A DNA stretch of 46,164 nt from Spirochaetota bacterium (GTDB lineage Bacteria > Spirochaetota > Spirochaetia > Treponematales > Rectinemataceae). A program made the translations under genes and the position numbers. The stretch spans positions 1 through 46,164 of the forward strand of contig JAKPBN010000439.1 of NCBI GenBank assembly GCA_029778945.1. The letters are read 5' to 3'. The notes under the pieces are model-generated. The model worked only from the letters and a program-made list of their open reading frames with translations. It was not told the DNA's origin and ran no database searches. Below, piece after piece: positions 15,073 through 22,650 of this stretch (positions within the stretch are counted from its first letter, which is position 1; each line of letters opens with the position of its first letter).

Positions 15073-16437
15073 ATGGACAACGCAACGCGGGATTCCGGCA
15101 TCTCCATGGAGAAGATCGTCTCCCTGGCCAAGCGCAGGGGCTTCGTCTTCCAATCCTCGGAGATCTACGGAGGGCAGTCGGGCGCCTGGGACTATGGCCC
15201 CATGGGTGTCGAGCTCAAGAACCGCATTTCCCGCTTCTGGTGGAAGGAGATGACCCAGCTCCACGATGACATCGTCGGCCTCGACGCCGCCATCCTCATG
15301 CACCCGCGCACCTGGGAGGCCTCGGGCCACGTCGAGAACTTCACCGATCCCCTGGTGGACTGCAAGAAGTGCAAGCAGCGCTTTCGGGCCGACCAGATCG
15401 ACCAGCAGAAGCTGGCCAAGAAGGAATGCCCCGAGTGCGGGGGCGAGCTCACGGAGACCCGCAAGTTCAACCTGATGTTCAAGACCAACATCGGGCCCGT
15501 GGACGACGGCTCGGGCCTCATCTACCTGCGGCCTGAGACCGCCCAGGGCATCTATGTCAACTATAAGAACATCGTCCAGTCCAACCGGATGAAGATCCCC
15601 TTTGGCATCGCCCAGATCGGCAAGGCCTTCCGCAACGAGATCGTGACCAAGAACTTCATCTTCCGCACCTGCGAGTTCGAGCAGATGGAGATGCAGTACT
15701 TTGTCAAGCCTGGAGAGGACGAGAAGTTCTTCGACTACTGGCGCGGCCAGCGCTGGGCCTACTACGAGAAGCTCGGCATCAGGATGGACAAGCTGCGCTG
15801 GCACCAGCACGGGCCGGACGAGCTTGCCCACTACGCCAAGGACGCCTACGACATCGAGTACGAGTTCCCCATGGGCTTCAAGGAGCTTGAAGGCGTCCAC
15901 AACCGGACTAACTTCGACCTTACCCGCCACCAGGAATACTCCGGCAAGGATCTCCAGTACATCGACCAGGAGAATGGAAACGAGCGCTACATCCCCTATA
16001 TCATCGAGACCTCGGCCGGCCTCACCCGCCAGCTCCTCATGGTCCTCTGCGACGCCTATGAGGAGCAGAAGGTGGCGGATAAGGGCACCGAGGACGACTG
16101 GCGCACCGTCCTCCACTTCCATCCGAACCTGGCTCCCGTGACGGTGGCCGTCCTCCCCCTGATGAAGAAGGATGGTCTGGCCGAGCTCGCCCAGGACATC
16201 CGCGGGGGGCTCAAGGAGGAGTTCGCCACCGACTATGACCAGTCCGGGGCGATCGGCCGCCGCTACCGCCGCCACGACGAGGTAGGCACTCCCTTCTGCG
16301 TGACCGTGGACTACCAGACCAAGGAGGACGGGACGGTGACCGTCCGCTTCCGGGACTCCATGGAGCAGGTCCGGGTCCACAGGAACGAGCTCGAGGCTAC
16401 TCTAAAGAAAGCGATCAAAGACTATAAAAGAGTCTAG
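15073..16437 (+). CDS. glyS: Glycyl-tRNA synthetase, single-chain class II
   Basis: A 454-residue dimeric class II synthetase of the eukaryote-like type (not the alpha2beta2 form) charging tRNA-Gly. The N-terminus GFVFQSSEIYGGQSGAWDYGP is diagnostic. Motif 2 reads IGKAFRNEI with the flanking FEQMEMQYF; motif 3 lies at IIETSAGLTRQLL. A zinc-like insertion has CKKCKQRF and CPECGGE (four cysteines near residues 97-121). The C-terminal anticodon-binding domain begins at LAPVTVAVLP. The start ATG has AGGAG 7 nt upstream. Transcription ends at the hairpin at 16466. Confidence 0.97.
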   Translation: MDNATRDSGISMEKIVSLAKRRGFVFQSSEIYGGQSGAWDYGPMGVELKNRISRFWWKEMTQLHDDIVGLDAAILMHPRTWEASGHVENFTDPLVDCKKCKQRFRADQIDQQKLAKKECPECGGELTETRKFNLMFKTNIGPVDDGSGLIYLRPETAQGIYVNYKNIVQSNRMKIPFGIAQIGKAFRNEIVTKNFIFRTCEFEQMEMQYFVKPGEDEKFFDYWRGQRWAYYEKLGIRMDKLRWHQHGPDELAHYAKDAYDIEYEFPMGFKELEGVHNRTNFDLTRHQEYSGKDLQYIDQENGNERYIPYIIETSAGLTRQLLMVLCDAYEEQKVADKGTEDDWRTVLHFHPNLAPVTVAVLPLMKKDGLAELAQDIRGGLKEEFATDYDQSGAIGRRYRRHDEVGTPFCVTVDYQTKEDGTVTVRFRDSMEQVRVHRNELEATLKKAIKDYKRV

Positions 16438-16465
16438 GCAAGGCTTGTCGTAATTGTGATTAGTG

Positions 16466-16502
16466 GGCCGCTTGGGGGCATCCTCCCTCAGGCGGCCTTT
16501 TT
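16466..16502 (+). terminator. Intrinsic terminator after glyS
   Basis: GGCCGC (16466-16471) pairs with GCGGCC (16492-16497), extended inward by a further 7 bp including G-U pairs. Five T residues follow (16498-16502). Confidence 0.85.
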
Positions 16503-16510
16503 CCCATTAC

Positions 16511-16539
16511 TTGACGCTTTTTGGCCATAAAGATACTGT
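16511..16539 (+). promoter_or_regulatory. Promoter of the TetR-type regulator gene
   Basis: -35 TTGACG (16511-16516), a 17-bp spacer and -10 TACTGT (16534-16539). The predicted leader is about 10 nt, with AGAGG just before the ATG at 16557. Confidence 0.65.
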
Positions 16540-16556
16540 CCTTGGTAGAGGCCAAT

Positions 16557-17098
16557 ATGTGCGAAAAGGATGCTGTCGATGGCAGGCTCTTCGAGGCCCT
16601 GACCAGTCTAGTGCGGGACCAGCCAATAGACAGGATCTCGGTCCTCGACATCACCCACAGGGCGGGGGTCAGCCGCTCAACCTTCTATCGCTACTATTAC
16701 GACAAGTACCAGCTCGTCAACGCCCGCTACAACCGGGCCCTCGACCGCACCCTCTACCGCTTTAGCGTCGACCTCTCATGGAGGGACGCGACCGGGGCAA
16801 TCTACAGGGAGATCAAGTCCGACCTTCCCTATTACCGGAATGCCCTCTCGTCCCGGGACACCAATTCCCTTCGCAACCACATCTTCCGCATCAGCAAGGC
16901 CTTCCACCTGTCGGTCCTTGAGCGAAACCGGGCCAAGTGCGCAACTGGAAGGTGGAGCGGGTGATGGAGTCCTACATCTACGGCAATCTCGAAGTCATGT
17001 GCCTCTGGATCAAGGATGGGATGGTGGAGCCCATTCCGGAGATGCAGGAAGTCCTTGACATGGGCATTCCCCACCAGTTTGCCCCCTATTTTATCTAG
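16557..17098 (+). pseudogene. TetR-type regulator with a one-base frameshift
   Basis: The N-terminal part has the TetR DNA-binding helix-turn-helix: ISVLDITHRAGVSRSTFYRYY, about residues 27-47. The frame runs to residue 127 (Lys, 16935-16937), then reads CATGRWSG and stops at 16964. The frame starting with GTG at 16937 continues the protein smoothly (VRNWKVERVMESYIYGNLEV) to a TAG at 17096-17098, with WIKDGM typical of TetR C-terminal domains. A single missing G (AAGGTG read as AAGTG) explains it. The intact product would be about 181 aa. It could be a decayed gene, a recent mutation, a sequencing error or, less likely, a programmed frameshift. It lies directly upstream of, and in line with, the flavin reductase genes it probably controlled. 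Confidence 0.85.
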
Positions 17099-17129
17099 CC
17101 TGCCTGAGACACTGGGGCCAAACTGTTTC

Positions 17130-17158
17130 TTGCCAATCTATACATCCTTATATATAAG
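17130..17158 (+). promoter_or_regulatory. Promoter of the flavin reductase operon
   Basis: -35 TTGCCA (17130-17135), a 17-bp spacer and -10 TATAAG (17153-17158), with overlapping TATATA just before. The leader to the ATG at 17190 is about 25 nt. It lies immediately downstream of the broken regulator gene. Confidence 0.5.
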
Positions 17159-17189
17159 ATACCCATCATTTGAGTCTTCTGGGGGTATC

Positions 17190-18701
17190 ATGGTTACGAG
17201 AAAAGATTTCCTCAAGGGCGCCGCGGCAAGCGCTGCCGGGGCCGTGGCCCTTGGAATGCTGGGCAGTTGTGCCAAGCCCGGCTCCAAAAAAGTCAGCTTT
17301 AGCAGGAAATACGATGTCATCATAGTCGGCGGGGGCGGGACCGGCGTGGCCGCCGCCCTCGAGGCCGCGGGCAACGGTGCCTCGGTCCTTGTCCTCGAGA
17401 AGGCAGGAATTCCCGGAGGCACCACCAACCTTTCCGGTGGGGTCATGCAGGCCTCGGGCACGGAAATCCAGAAAAAGCTCACCAAGTTCCAGGACGACAG
17501 CCCGGAAAAGCATGCGGCCCTCTGGCTCGCCGCCGGCGAGGGCCTGGTCGACGAGGCCCTAGTCAAGGACCTGGCCGCCGGGGCCCCCGGTCACATCAGC
17601 TGGCTCTCGGGCCTGGGCCTAAAGTTCACGAGCGTCTACGGCCACTGTCCCATCCCCTACGTGGACAAGGGCCTCTTTGCGGACCGTATCCACGTCTACG
17701 AGGGCGGTGGGGCCGCTGGAGGCGGGGCTATCCTCGTCCAAGCCATGCTCAAAGCCGCGCTTGCCAAGGGCGCCAAGATCGAGTACGACTCCGAGGTTCT
17801 CGAGCTGGTCACCGATGAGGCCGGGGCCGTCCAGGGCGTCGTAGTCAGGCAGAAGGGAAAGGAAGTAGGCATCAAGGCCAACAAGGGCGTTATCCTCGCC
17901 GCGGGCGGCATCGACAAGAACGTGGAGATGGCCAAGGCCCTCAACGCCCAGCAGCACTGGGACCTCACCTCAGGGATCTGCCTCTGTGTTGCGACCGACA
18001 CCGGGGACGGGATCCGGATGGCCCTGGAGAAGGGCGCGGCCCTGGAAGGCCTTGGGGGGACCATTGACTTCTGCGGCAAGACCGGGGCGGCCACGGACAA
18101 TCGGGTGCCCCTCTTTCCCTCCTTTATCGTCAACGCCAAGGGACGGCGCTTTGTCTGCGAGGACGCCACCTACGCCTACCACTACCGGGCCATCTTCCAG
18201 CAGGAGAGGCAGCTAGGGGGGCCGACCTGGATGGTCTTTGGCCAGTCCAGCATAGCCAAGGTAGGGGCGCCCTGGACCCCGGAGACCGCAGCCAAGGACG
18301 TCGCCGCCAAGACCCTCCTCAAGGCCGACTCAATCGAGGGCCTCGCCAAGCTCATGGGTGTCGACGCTGGCAACCTCGCCGCCACCCTTATTACCTGGAA
18401 CACCGATGTGCGCTCCGGCAAGGACAGGCAGTACGACCGGACCACCGGCCTCTCTCCCATCAGCGGCCCCTTCTACGCCTACAAGAATGTTCCCTTTAAC
18501 CTTGGAGCCATCGGTGGTGTCAAGATCGATGTCGAGGCCCGGGTGATCAACGCCGCGGGCAGGCCCATCCCCCACCTCTATGCGGGCGGCCTCAATGCCG
18601 GCGGCTGGATCGGACCCTATTATCCCGGCTCGGGCACCGCGATCATCGGCCTCGTCCACTGGGGCCGCAAGGCCGGCCTCAACGCGGCCAAGGGCAGGTA
18701 G
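17190..18701 (+). CDS. FAD-binding fumarate reductase/flavocytochrome c-like lipoprotein
   Basis: A 503-residue flavoprotein of the fumarate/urocanate/methacrylate reductase family. The N-terminus TRKDFLKG resembles a Tat signal but lacks the second Arg; the hydrophobic stretch ends at lipobox MLGSC (Cys 27), so the enzyme is likely anchored outside the cytoplasm. The Rossmann motif DVIIVGGGGTGVAAALEAAG starts near residue 42. GIPGGTTNLSGG and C-terminal GPYYPGSGTAIIGLVHWGRKAG are family FAD contacts. There is no heme motif and no FMN domain in the chain; the FMN domain is encoded separately 3 nt downstream. The organic electron acceptor cannot be named. GGGGG lies before the ATG at 17190; the longer open frame to 17016 overlaps the regulator and is rejected. 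Confidence 0.88.
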   Translation: MVTRKDFLKGAAASAAGAVALGMLGSCAKPGSKKVSFSRKYDVIIVGGGGTGVAAALEAAGNGASVLVLEKAGIPGGTTNLSGGVMQASGTEIQKKLTKFQDDSPEKHAALWLAAGEGLVDEALVKDLAAGAPGHISWLSGLGLKFTSVYGHCPIPYVDKGLFADRIHVYEGGGAAGGGAILVQAMLKAALAKGAKIEYDSEVLELVTDEAGAVQGVVVRQKGKEVGIKANKGVILAAGGIDKNVEMAKALNAQQHWDLTSGICLCVATDTGDGIRMALEKGAALEGLGGTIDFCGKTGAATDNRVPLFPSFIVNAKGRRFVCEDATYAYHYRAIFQQERQLGGPTWMVFGQSSIAKVGAPWTPETAAKDVAAKTLLKADSIEGLAKLMGVDAGNLAATLITWNTDVRSGKDRQYDRTTGLSPISGPFYAYKNVPFNLGAIGGVKIDVEARVINAAGRPIPHLYAGGLNAGGWIGPYYPGSGTAIIGLVHWGRKAGLNAAKGR

Positions 18702-18704
18702 GCG

Positions 18705-19073
18705 ATGGCCGGAAGAAAGTCCGCGACCCCGGCCCTGGGAATGCTTGCGGGCATTCTCCTCCTGGGCCTCGTCCTGGCTAGCGGCTGCGGGCCCAAGCCA
18801 GGAGCCTACAAGAACGGCATCTACGAGGGCTCGAGCGCCTCGGGGATGCATGGGGAGGTCAAGGTCCAGGTGAGCGTGGCCAAGGGCCGGATCGCCGAGG
18901 TCAAGATCACCACCCAGAACGAGACCCAGGGCATAGGCACGATCGCGATCGAAAAGCTCTCCTCGGAGATCCTGGAGAAGCAGGGCACCGATGTGGCGGC
19001 CGTCTCCGGCGCCTCGGTGACCTCCAAGGCCTTCCTTGAGGCCGCCGCGGACGCCCTGGCCAAGGCAAAATAG
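18705..19073 (+). CDS. FMN-binding domain lipoprotein, flavinylation target
   Basis: A 122-residue protein with a lipoprotein signal (lipobox LASGC, Cys 28) and one FMN-binding domain of the NqrC/RnfG type. YKNGIYEGSSASGMHGEVKVQVSV begins the domain. The ApbE attachment motif is D96-VAAV-SGAS-VTS: aspartate four residues before SGA, with serine (104) rather than threonine at the usual acceptor position. The covalently bound FMN would pass electrons to the FAD protein encoded 3 nt upstream. Together they form a split version of reductases such as Shewanella UrdA, where the FMN and FAD domains are fused. No apbE gene is in the window. The gene ends 8 nt from the convergent phosphoesterase. Confidence 0.88.
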   Translation: MAGRKSATPALGMLAGILLLGLVLASGCGPKPGAYKNGIYEGSSASGMHGEVKVQVSVAKGRIAEVKITTQNETQGIGTIAIEKLSSEILEKQGTDVAAVSGASVTSKAFLEAAADALAKAK

Positions 19074-19081
19074 GCGAGGCG

Positions 19082-20404
19082 TCAATCCCGGGGCATTATG
19101 TCGACCCTATTGTCGTCCAGGCTGTTGTCCCGCAGTATCGAGAGGGCATAGGCGGCCACAAAGGGGGAGGGGGCCTCCTCGAGGAGGGCAAGGCCCTCGC
19201 TGCCCAGGATGTCCCGGGAATTCTCCTCCTGCCTCCCGGCGAAGTAGCGGAGATTGAGGGTGGCCATGGTCTGGGAGGCGAGCCCTGCCTCGGCGCTGCC
19301 GGCCCTATCCTGCCCCAGGATGGCCGAGCCCATTAGCGCCGAGGCCTGGCGAAAGGCCGCCTCGGACTCCTTGGCGTAGCCGAGGAGGTAGGGATCCGTG
19401 TTGCCAGTCGCCCTGGCCCAGGCCTCCACGTCGAGGACCCTGGTCCTGTACCGGAGGACCCGGTCAGGCCCGAAGGTGAGGATGCCATACTGGTGGGGCC
19501 AGACCGAAAGGGCATTAGTCGCGATATCGCATAACCCGCTAGCCTCGTCCTGGACGGCGTCCTGGATGTGGACATGGCCCGTGAGGGCCAGGCCTATGCC
19601 TAGCTCCTTGAATAGGGCCAGGACCTCGGCGGCGTTGTCGAGGGTAAAGCCCCGGGCGATGACCGAGGAGTGGTCGACGAGGCTGTGGTGGAGGGCGGCG
19701 AAGAGGACATCGCCCCTGGCTCGGGCCTTGGCTTCTTCCCGCCGGATCCAATCCAGGGTGGATGGCCCGAGCCGCCCGTTTGTGGCCGGGGCCCCCCTCT
19801 CGGCATTGCCCCGGTAGAGGTTGGAGTCAAGCATGAGGATGGAGAGGCCCCGGCGGGGGCTTGCGATATACGACAGGCTTGCAGCGTCCCGGGAAAGGGC
19901 CTCCCCAGGGCCAAAGTCCCGATAGATCCTCAGGAAATCCTCGGGGCTCACCGAATCGGTGACCAGCTGGCTCTCGCCCTTGAAGGCCCTGGCCCAGGGA
20001 TTGTTGATATCATGGTTTCCGGGAAGGACCAGGACTTGGATTCCAGCCTTCTCGAGGGCCCTGAAGCGGGCGGCCATGGCCTCATGGCTGGCCTTTTCCC
20101 CGTTGCTCGTCAGGTCTCCGGTCACGATGAGGAGGGCGGGCCTGGCCGCAAGAAGCTCGCGGTCCAGGCTATCCAGGAGGGCCTTGATATGGAGAAGGTC
20201 CTTGCCGTCCCTGCCCGAGGCAAAGCGCTGGAAGGCGCCTCCCTGGTCGTGGAGGGAGGAGGCGAGGTAATGGATATCCGTCGTTACCACTATCCGGAAA
20301 GCATCCTCACCGACGGCCATGGCCAGGCAGGCCAGGACCAGGAATGCCAGGACTGCGCCTCTTTTTCTTGCCCAATGCCCCTGCCGTTTCTTGCCTATGC
20401 CCAT
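19082..20404 (-). CDS. Exported calcineurin-type metallophosphoesterase
   Basis: A 440-residue protein with an N-terminal signal peptide or anchor (hydrophobic residues about 17-32). The metallophosphoesterase motifs appear in order: TTDIHYL near residue 41 (DxH), VTGDLTSNGEK near 95 (GDxx), LPGNHDINNP near 133 (GNHD), a histidine pair in FAALHHSLVDH, and LTGHVHIQD (GHxH). All metal ligands are present. The C-terminal ~130 residues are helical and unassigned. The substrate is unknown (phosphodiester or phosphomonoester). ATG 20404 is chosen since a perfect TATAAT lies 6 nt upstream; the open frame extends to 20503 but has no ribosome site. Confidence 0.85.
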   Translation of the reverse strand: MGIGKKRQGHWARKRGAVLAFLVLACLAMAVGEDAFRIVVTTDIHYLASSLHDQGGAFQRFASGRDGKDLLHIKALLDSLDRELLAARPALLIVTGDLTSNGEKASHEAMAARFRALEKAGIQVLVLPGNHDINNPWARAFKGESQLVTDSVSPEDFLRIYRDFGPGEALSRDAASLSYIASPRRGLSILMLDSNLYRGNAERGAPATNGRLGPSTLDWIRREEAKARARGDVLFAALHHSLVDHSSVIARGFTLDNAAEVLALFKELGIGLALTGHVHIQDAVQDEASGLCDIATNALSVWPHQYGILTFGPDRVLRYRTRVLDVEAWARATGNTDPYLLGYAKESEAAFRQASALMGSAILGQDRAGSAEAGLASQTMATLNLRYFAGRQEENSRDILGSEGLALLEEAPSPFVAAYALSILRDNSLDDNRVDIMPRD

Positions 20405-20410
20405 GTCCCC

Positions 20411-20416
20411 ATTATA
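20411..20416 (-). promoter_or_regulatory. -10 box of the metallophosphoesterase gene
   Basis: A perfect TATAAT on the minus strand with 6 nt to the ATG at 20404. The -35 is poor and overlaps that of the divergent nitroreductase promoter. Confidence 0.6.
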
Positions 20417-20434
20417 CCCTAGATGCACCCGGTC

Positions 20435-20463
20435 TTGACTCCTCCCCGGGGCCGGGCCATCAT
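20435..20463 (+). promoter_or_regulatory. Nitroreductase promoter, leaderless geometry
   Basis: -35 TTGACT (20435-20440), a 17-bp spacer and a weak -10 CATCAT (20458-20463), 5 nt from the ATG at 20469. No ribosome site is present. Confidence 0.4.
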
Positions 20464-20468
20464 GGGCC

Positions 20469-21227
20469 ATGATCCATAATCCGACCATCGATGCCATGCT
20501 CAATCGCCGCTCGGTGCGCTCCTACACCAAGGAAAGGCCTTCCCAGGAAGTCATCGAGACTATCGTGAGGGCAGGCATGCAGGCACCCTTTGCCTCCCAG
20601 CTCCATAGCGTCCTGCTCTCGAAAAAGCCCCAGGGGCCCTTTGGGGCCCCTCTTTGGTTGACCATATGCGTGGACATCCACAAGCTCGAGCTGTTCATGG
20701 CTGCCCGGGGCTGGAAACGGAAGACCAATGACCTGGATATGCTCATGTTCGGGGCCCAGGACGCAGCCTATCTTGCGGAGAACATGGTGATCGCCGCCGA
20801 GAGCCTTGGCCTGGGCTCATGCTTTATCGGGAGCGCGCCCTATAACGCGGACAAGATCGCCGAGGAGTTTTCCCTACCCCCCAAGGTGATGCCCCTGGTG
20901 GGCCTTGTGATGGGCTTCCCCGCCGAGGACCTGCCCCCCCGGCCCCGCTATCCCCTCTCGTATTCCTTTTTCGAGGGCCGCTATCCTGAGCTCGGCCCGG
21001 CGGAGCTCGCCGAGGCGATGGAGGCGATGGACTCAGGCTACCTGGCCCAGGACTACTACCGCCGGGCCAAGGCCAAGCTCCTCCTCGAGGACGGCCGCGA
21101 GGATAGCTATACCTACGATGACTATTCCTGGACCGAGCATATCTCGAGGAAATGGGGCCAGTGGTACGAGACTCCGGAGGAGCTCCTCGAGCAGCTCCGG
21201 AAGCGGGGCTTTAATCCATGCCCATGA
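20469..21227 (+). CDS. Nitroreductase family flavoprotein
   Basis: A 252-residue FMN-dependent NAD(P)H oxidoreductase of the nitroreductase fold. LNRRSVRSYTKERPSQE at residues 11-27 is the conserved FMN-phosphate-binding start, and GAQDAAYLAENMVIAAESLGLGSCFIG is the central dimer helix and loop. LVGLVMGFPAEDLPPRPRYPLS and the extended C-terminal tail resemble the NfsA/FRP-type branch. The substrate is unknown. Its end overlaps the longest form of the channel gene by 10 nt, so it is probably the first gene of the run that includes the cyclic-nucleotide-binding transporters. Confidence 0.88.
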   Translation: MIHNPTIDAMLNRRSVRSYTKERPSQEVIETIVRAGMQAPFASQLHSVLLSKKPQGPFGAPLWLTICVDIHKLELFMAARGWKRKTNDLDMLMFGAQDAAYLAENMVIAAESLGLGSCFIGSAPYNADKIAEEFSLPPKVMPLVGLVMGFPAEDLPPRPRYPLSYSFFEGRYPELGPAELAEAMEAMDSGYLAQDYYRRAKAKLLLEDGREDSYTYDDYSWTEHISRKWGQWYETPEELLEQLRKRGFNPCP

Positions 21228-22573
21228 AGGCCCGAACCATGCCTGCCGATACTCTTGGAGTGAAGCCATACCTCATTGCCCATAACCATCCCCTGAGGAT
21301 CGCCTGGAATGTCCTCATGCTGGGGGCCATCCTCCTCTTCCTGTTTATCATCACCTACAGGATTGTCTTCCACAGTTTTACCGGAGACGGTCTGTACTAC
21401 GCCCTCAATTTCCTCTTTTTGGCCGATATAGGCGTCAACTTCATGACCCGGGGCAAGTACGGCCACGTCAGGCTCGAGACACCTGGGGAGATTGCCCGCC
21501 ACTACCTGCGGGGCTGGTTCACGGTGGATGCCCTTGCGGCCTTTCCCTTTGAGCTAGTCCTGATCCTAGCCGTGGGGGCCGTGCCCCCGGGCACCTTCCT
21601 GGCCAGGCTCTTCCTGGTCCTCCAGGGCCTGACCCTGATCAAGCTCTTCAAGGCCGGGCGCATCTTTGGGGAGCTCGAGGAAGCCCTTAGGCTGATCCCC
21701 GCGGTCCGCCGCCTTGTCTCCGTGGTCTACTGGCTGACCATGGCCCTCCACCTCATGGCCCTGGGCTGGGTCCTCATCGGGGCGGGAGCCACCGAAGGGA
21801 GCTACTTTGACATCTACCTGCGGGCCTTCTACTGGGTGACCACGACCATCGCGACCATCGGCTACGGGGACTATACCCCCGACCATGGCTCGAACATCCA
21901 GATAGCCTACACCATCGTGGTCGAGCTCTTCGGCGTGGGCATGTTCTCCTATATCATCGCCAACGTGTCCAGCCTCATCGCCAACCTTGACGTCTCCCGC
22001 TCCTCCTACCAGAGGCGCCTCGAGGAGGTCAACGCATACCTGCGGGCCCAGAGGATTCCTCCCGAGCTCCAGGACAGGGTCAGGGACTACTATTCCTACC
22101 TCTGGACCAAGCAGAGGGGAGTCTCGGCCTCGGCGATCCTGGACGACATACCCCGGAGCCTCTCCCAGGAGATCCTCATGTTCCTCAACCGGGAGGTCGT
22201 AAACCGGGTTGAGCTCTTCCGAGGCGCCGACGAGCTCTTTATCCGTGAGGCGGTCCAGCTCCTCAAGCCCCGGGTCTTCCTGCCCGAGGAGTACATCATC
22301 CGCCAGGGTGAGTTCGGGGATTGCATGTACTTCCTCACGAGCGGCGAGGTCCGCATCGTGATCGGGGGCAAGGAGGTCACGAGGCTAGGCCCGGGCTCAC
22401 CCTTTGGCGAGACTGCCCTCATCGAAAACCTCCACCGCAACGCCAGCGTGATCTCAAGCTCCTATTCCACGGGCTACCAGCTCAACAAGGATGACTTTGA
22501 CAAGCTCCGGGCCAAGTACCCGGATTTCGACCGCCAGGTCCGGGCAGTGGTGGAGGCCAGGAAAGGCAAATAG
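21218..22573 (+). CDS. Cyclic-nucleotide-gated potassium channel, SthK-like
   Basis: A 451-residue inner-membrane channel. Six hydrophobic segments lie in the first ~260 residues. The S4-like helix is only mildly basic. The pore loop TTIATIGYGDYTPD has the K+ selectivity filter with GYG near residue 215. A C-linker follows (YQRRLEEVNAYLRAQRIPPELQDRVRDYYSYLW), then a cyclic-nucleotide-binding domain from about residue 335: IRQGEFGDCMYFLTSGEVRI and the phosphate cassette FGETALIENLHRNASV, with the Glu and Arg that contact the ligand both present. Architecture and pore match SthK of Spirochaeta thermophila. The start is 21218, or more likely ATG 21239, which has GAAGG 8 nt upstream. The next gene is an antiporter with the same sensor domain. 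Confidence 0.93.
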   Translation: MPMKARTMPADTLGVKPYLIAHNHPLRIAWNVLMLGAILLFLFIITYRIVFHSFTGDGLYYALNFLFLADIGVNFMTRGKYGHVRLETPGEIARHYLRGWFTVDALAAFPFELVLILAVGAVPPGTFLARLFLVLQGLTLIKLFKAGRIFGELEEALRLIPAVRRLVSVVYWLTMALHLMALGWVLIGAGATEGSYFDIYLRAFYWVTTTIATIGYGDYTPDHGSNIQIAYTIVVELFGVGMFSYIIANVSSLIANLDVSRSSYQRRLEEVNAYLRAQRIPPELQDRVRDYYSYLWTKQRGVSASAILDDIPRSLSQEILMFLNREVVNRVELFRGADELFIREAVQLLKPRVFLPEEYIIRQGEFGDCMYFLTSGEVRIVIGGKEVTRLGPGSPFGETALIENLHRNASVISSSYSTGYQLNKDDFDKLRAKYPDFDRQVRAVVEARKGK

Positions 22574-22585
22574 CCTATACCCCGG

Positions 22586-22606
22586 CGCCTAGGCGTCGGC
22601 TATACT
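22586..22606 (+). promoter_or_regulatory. Palindrome and -10 box upstream of the antiporter
   Basis: A perfect 10-bp palindrome CGCCTAGGCG (22586-22595) lies 5 bp before a -10-like TATACT (22601-22606). No -35 consensus is found at the normal distance, and the palindrome occupies the spacer. This is the layout of a promoter that needs an activator or is blocked by a repressor. Confidence 0.4.
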
Positions 22607-22650
22607 AAAAATGACAGGGCCTCCCCCATCAAAATCCGCCGGAGGTTGGC

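Noticed and set aside
14782-16380. A 532-codon open frame on the minus strand opposite glyS
   Set aside because: It is antisense to an unmistakable glycyl-tRNA synthetase and low in complexity, so it is a codon-bias shadow.
17016-17189. An N-terminal extension of the FAD reductase
   Set aside because: It overlaps the end of the regulator gene and the promoter; the ATG at 17190 has a ribosome site and starts a proper lipoprotein signal.
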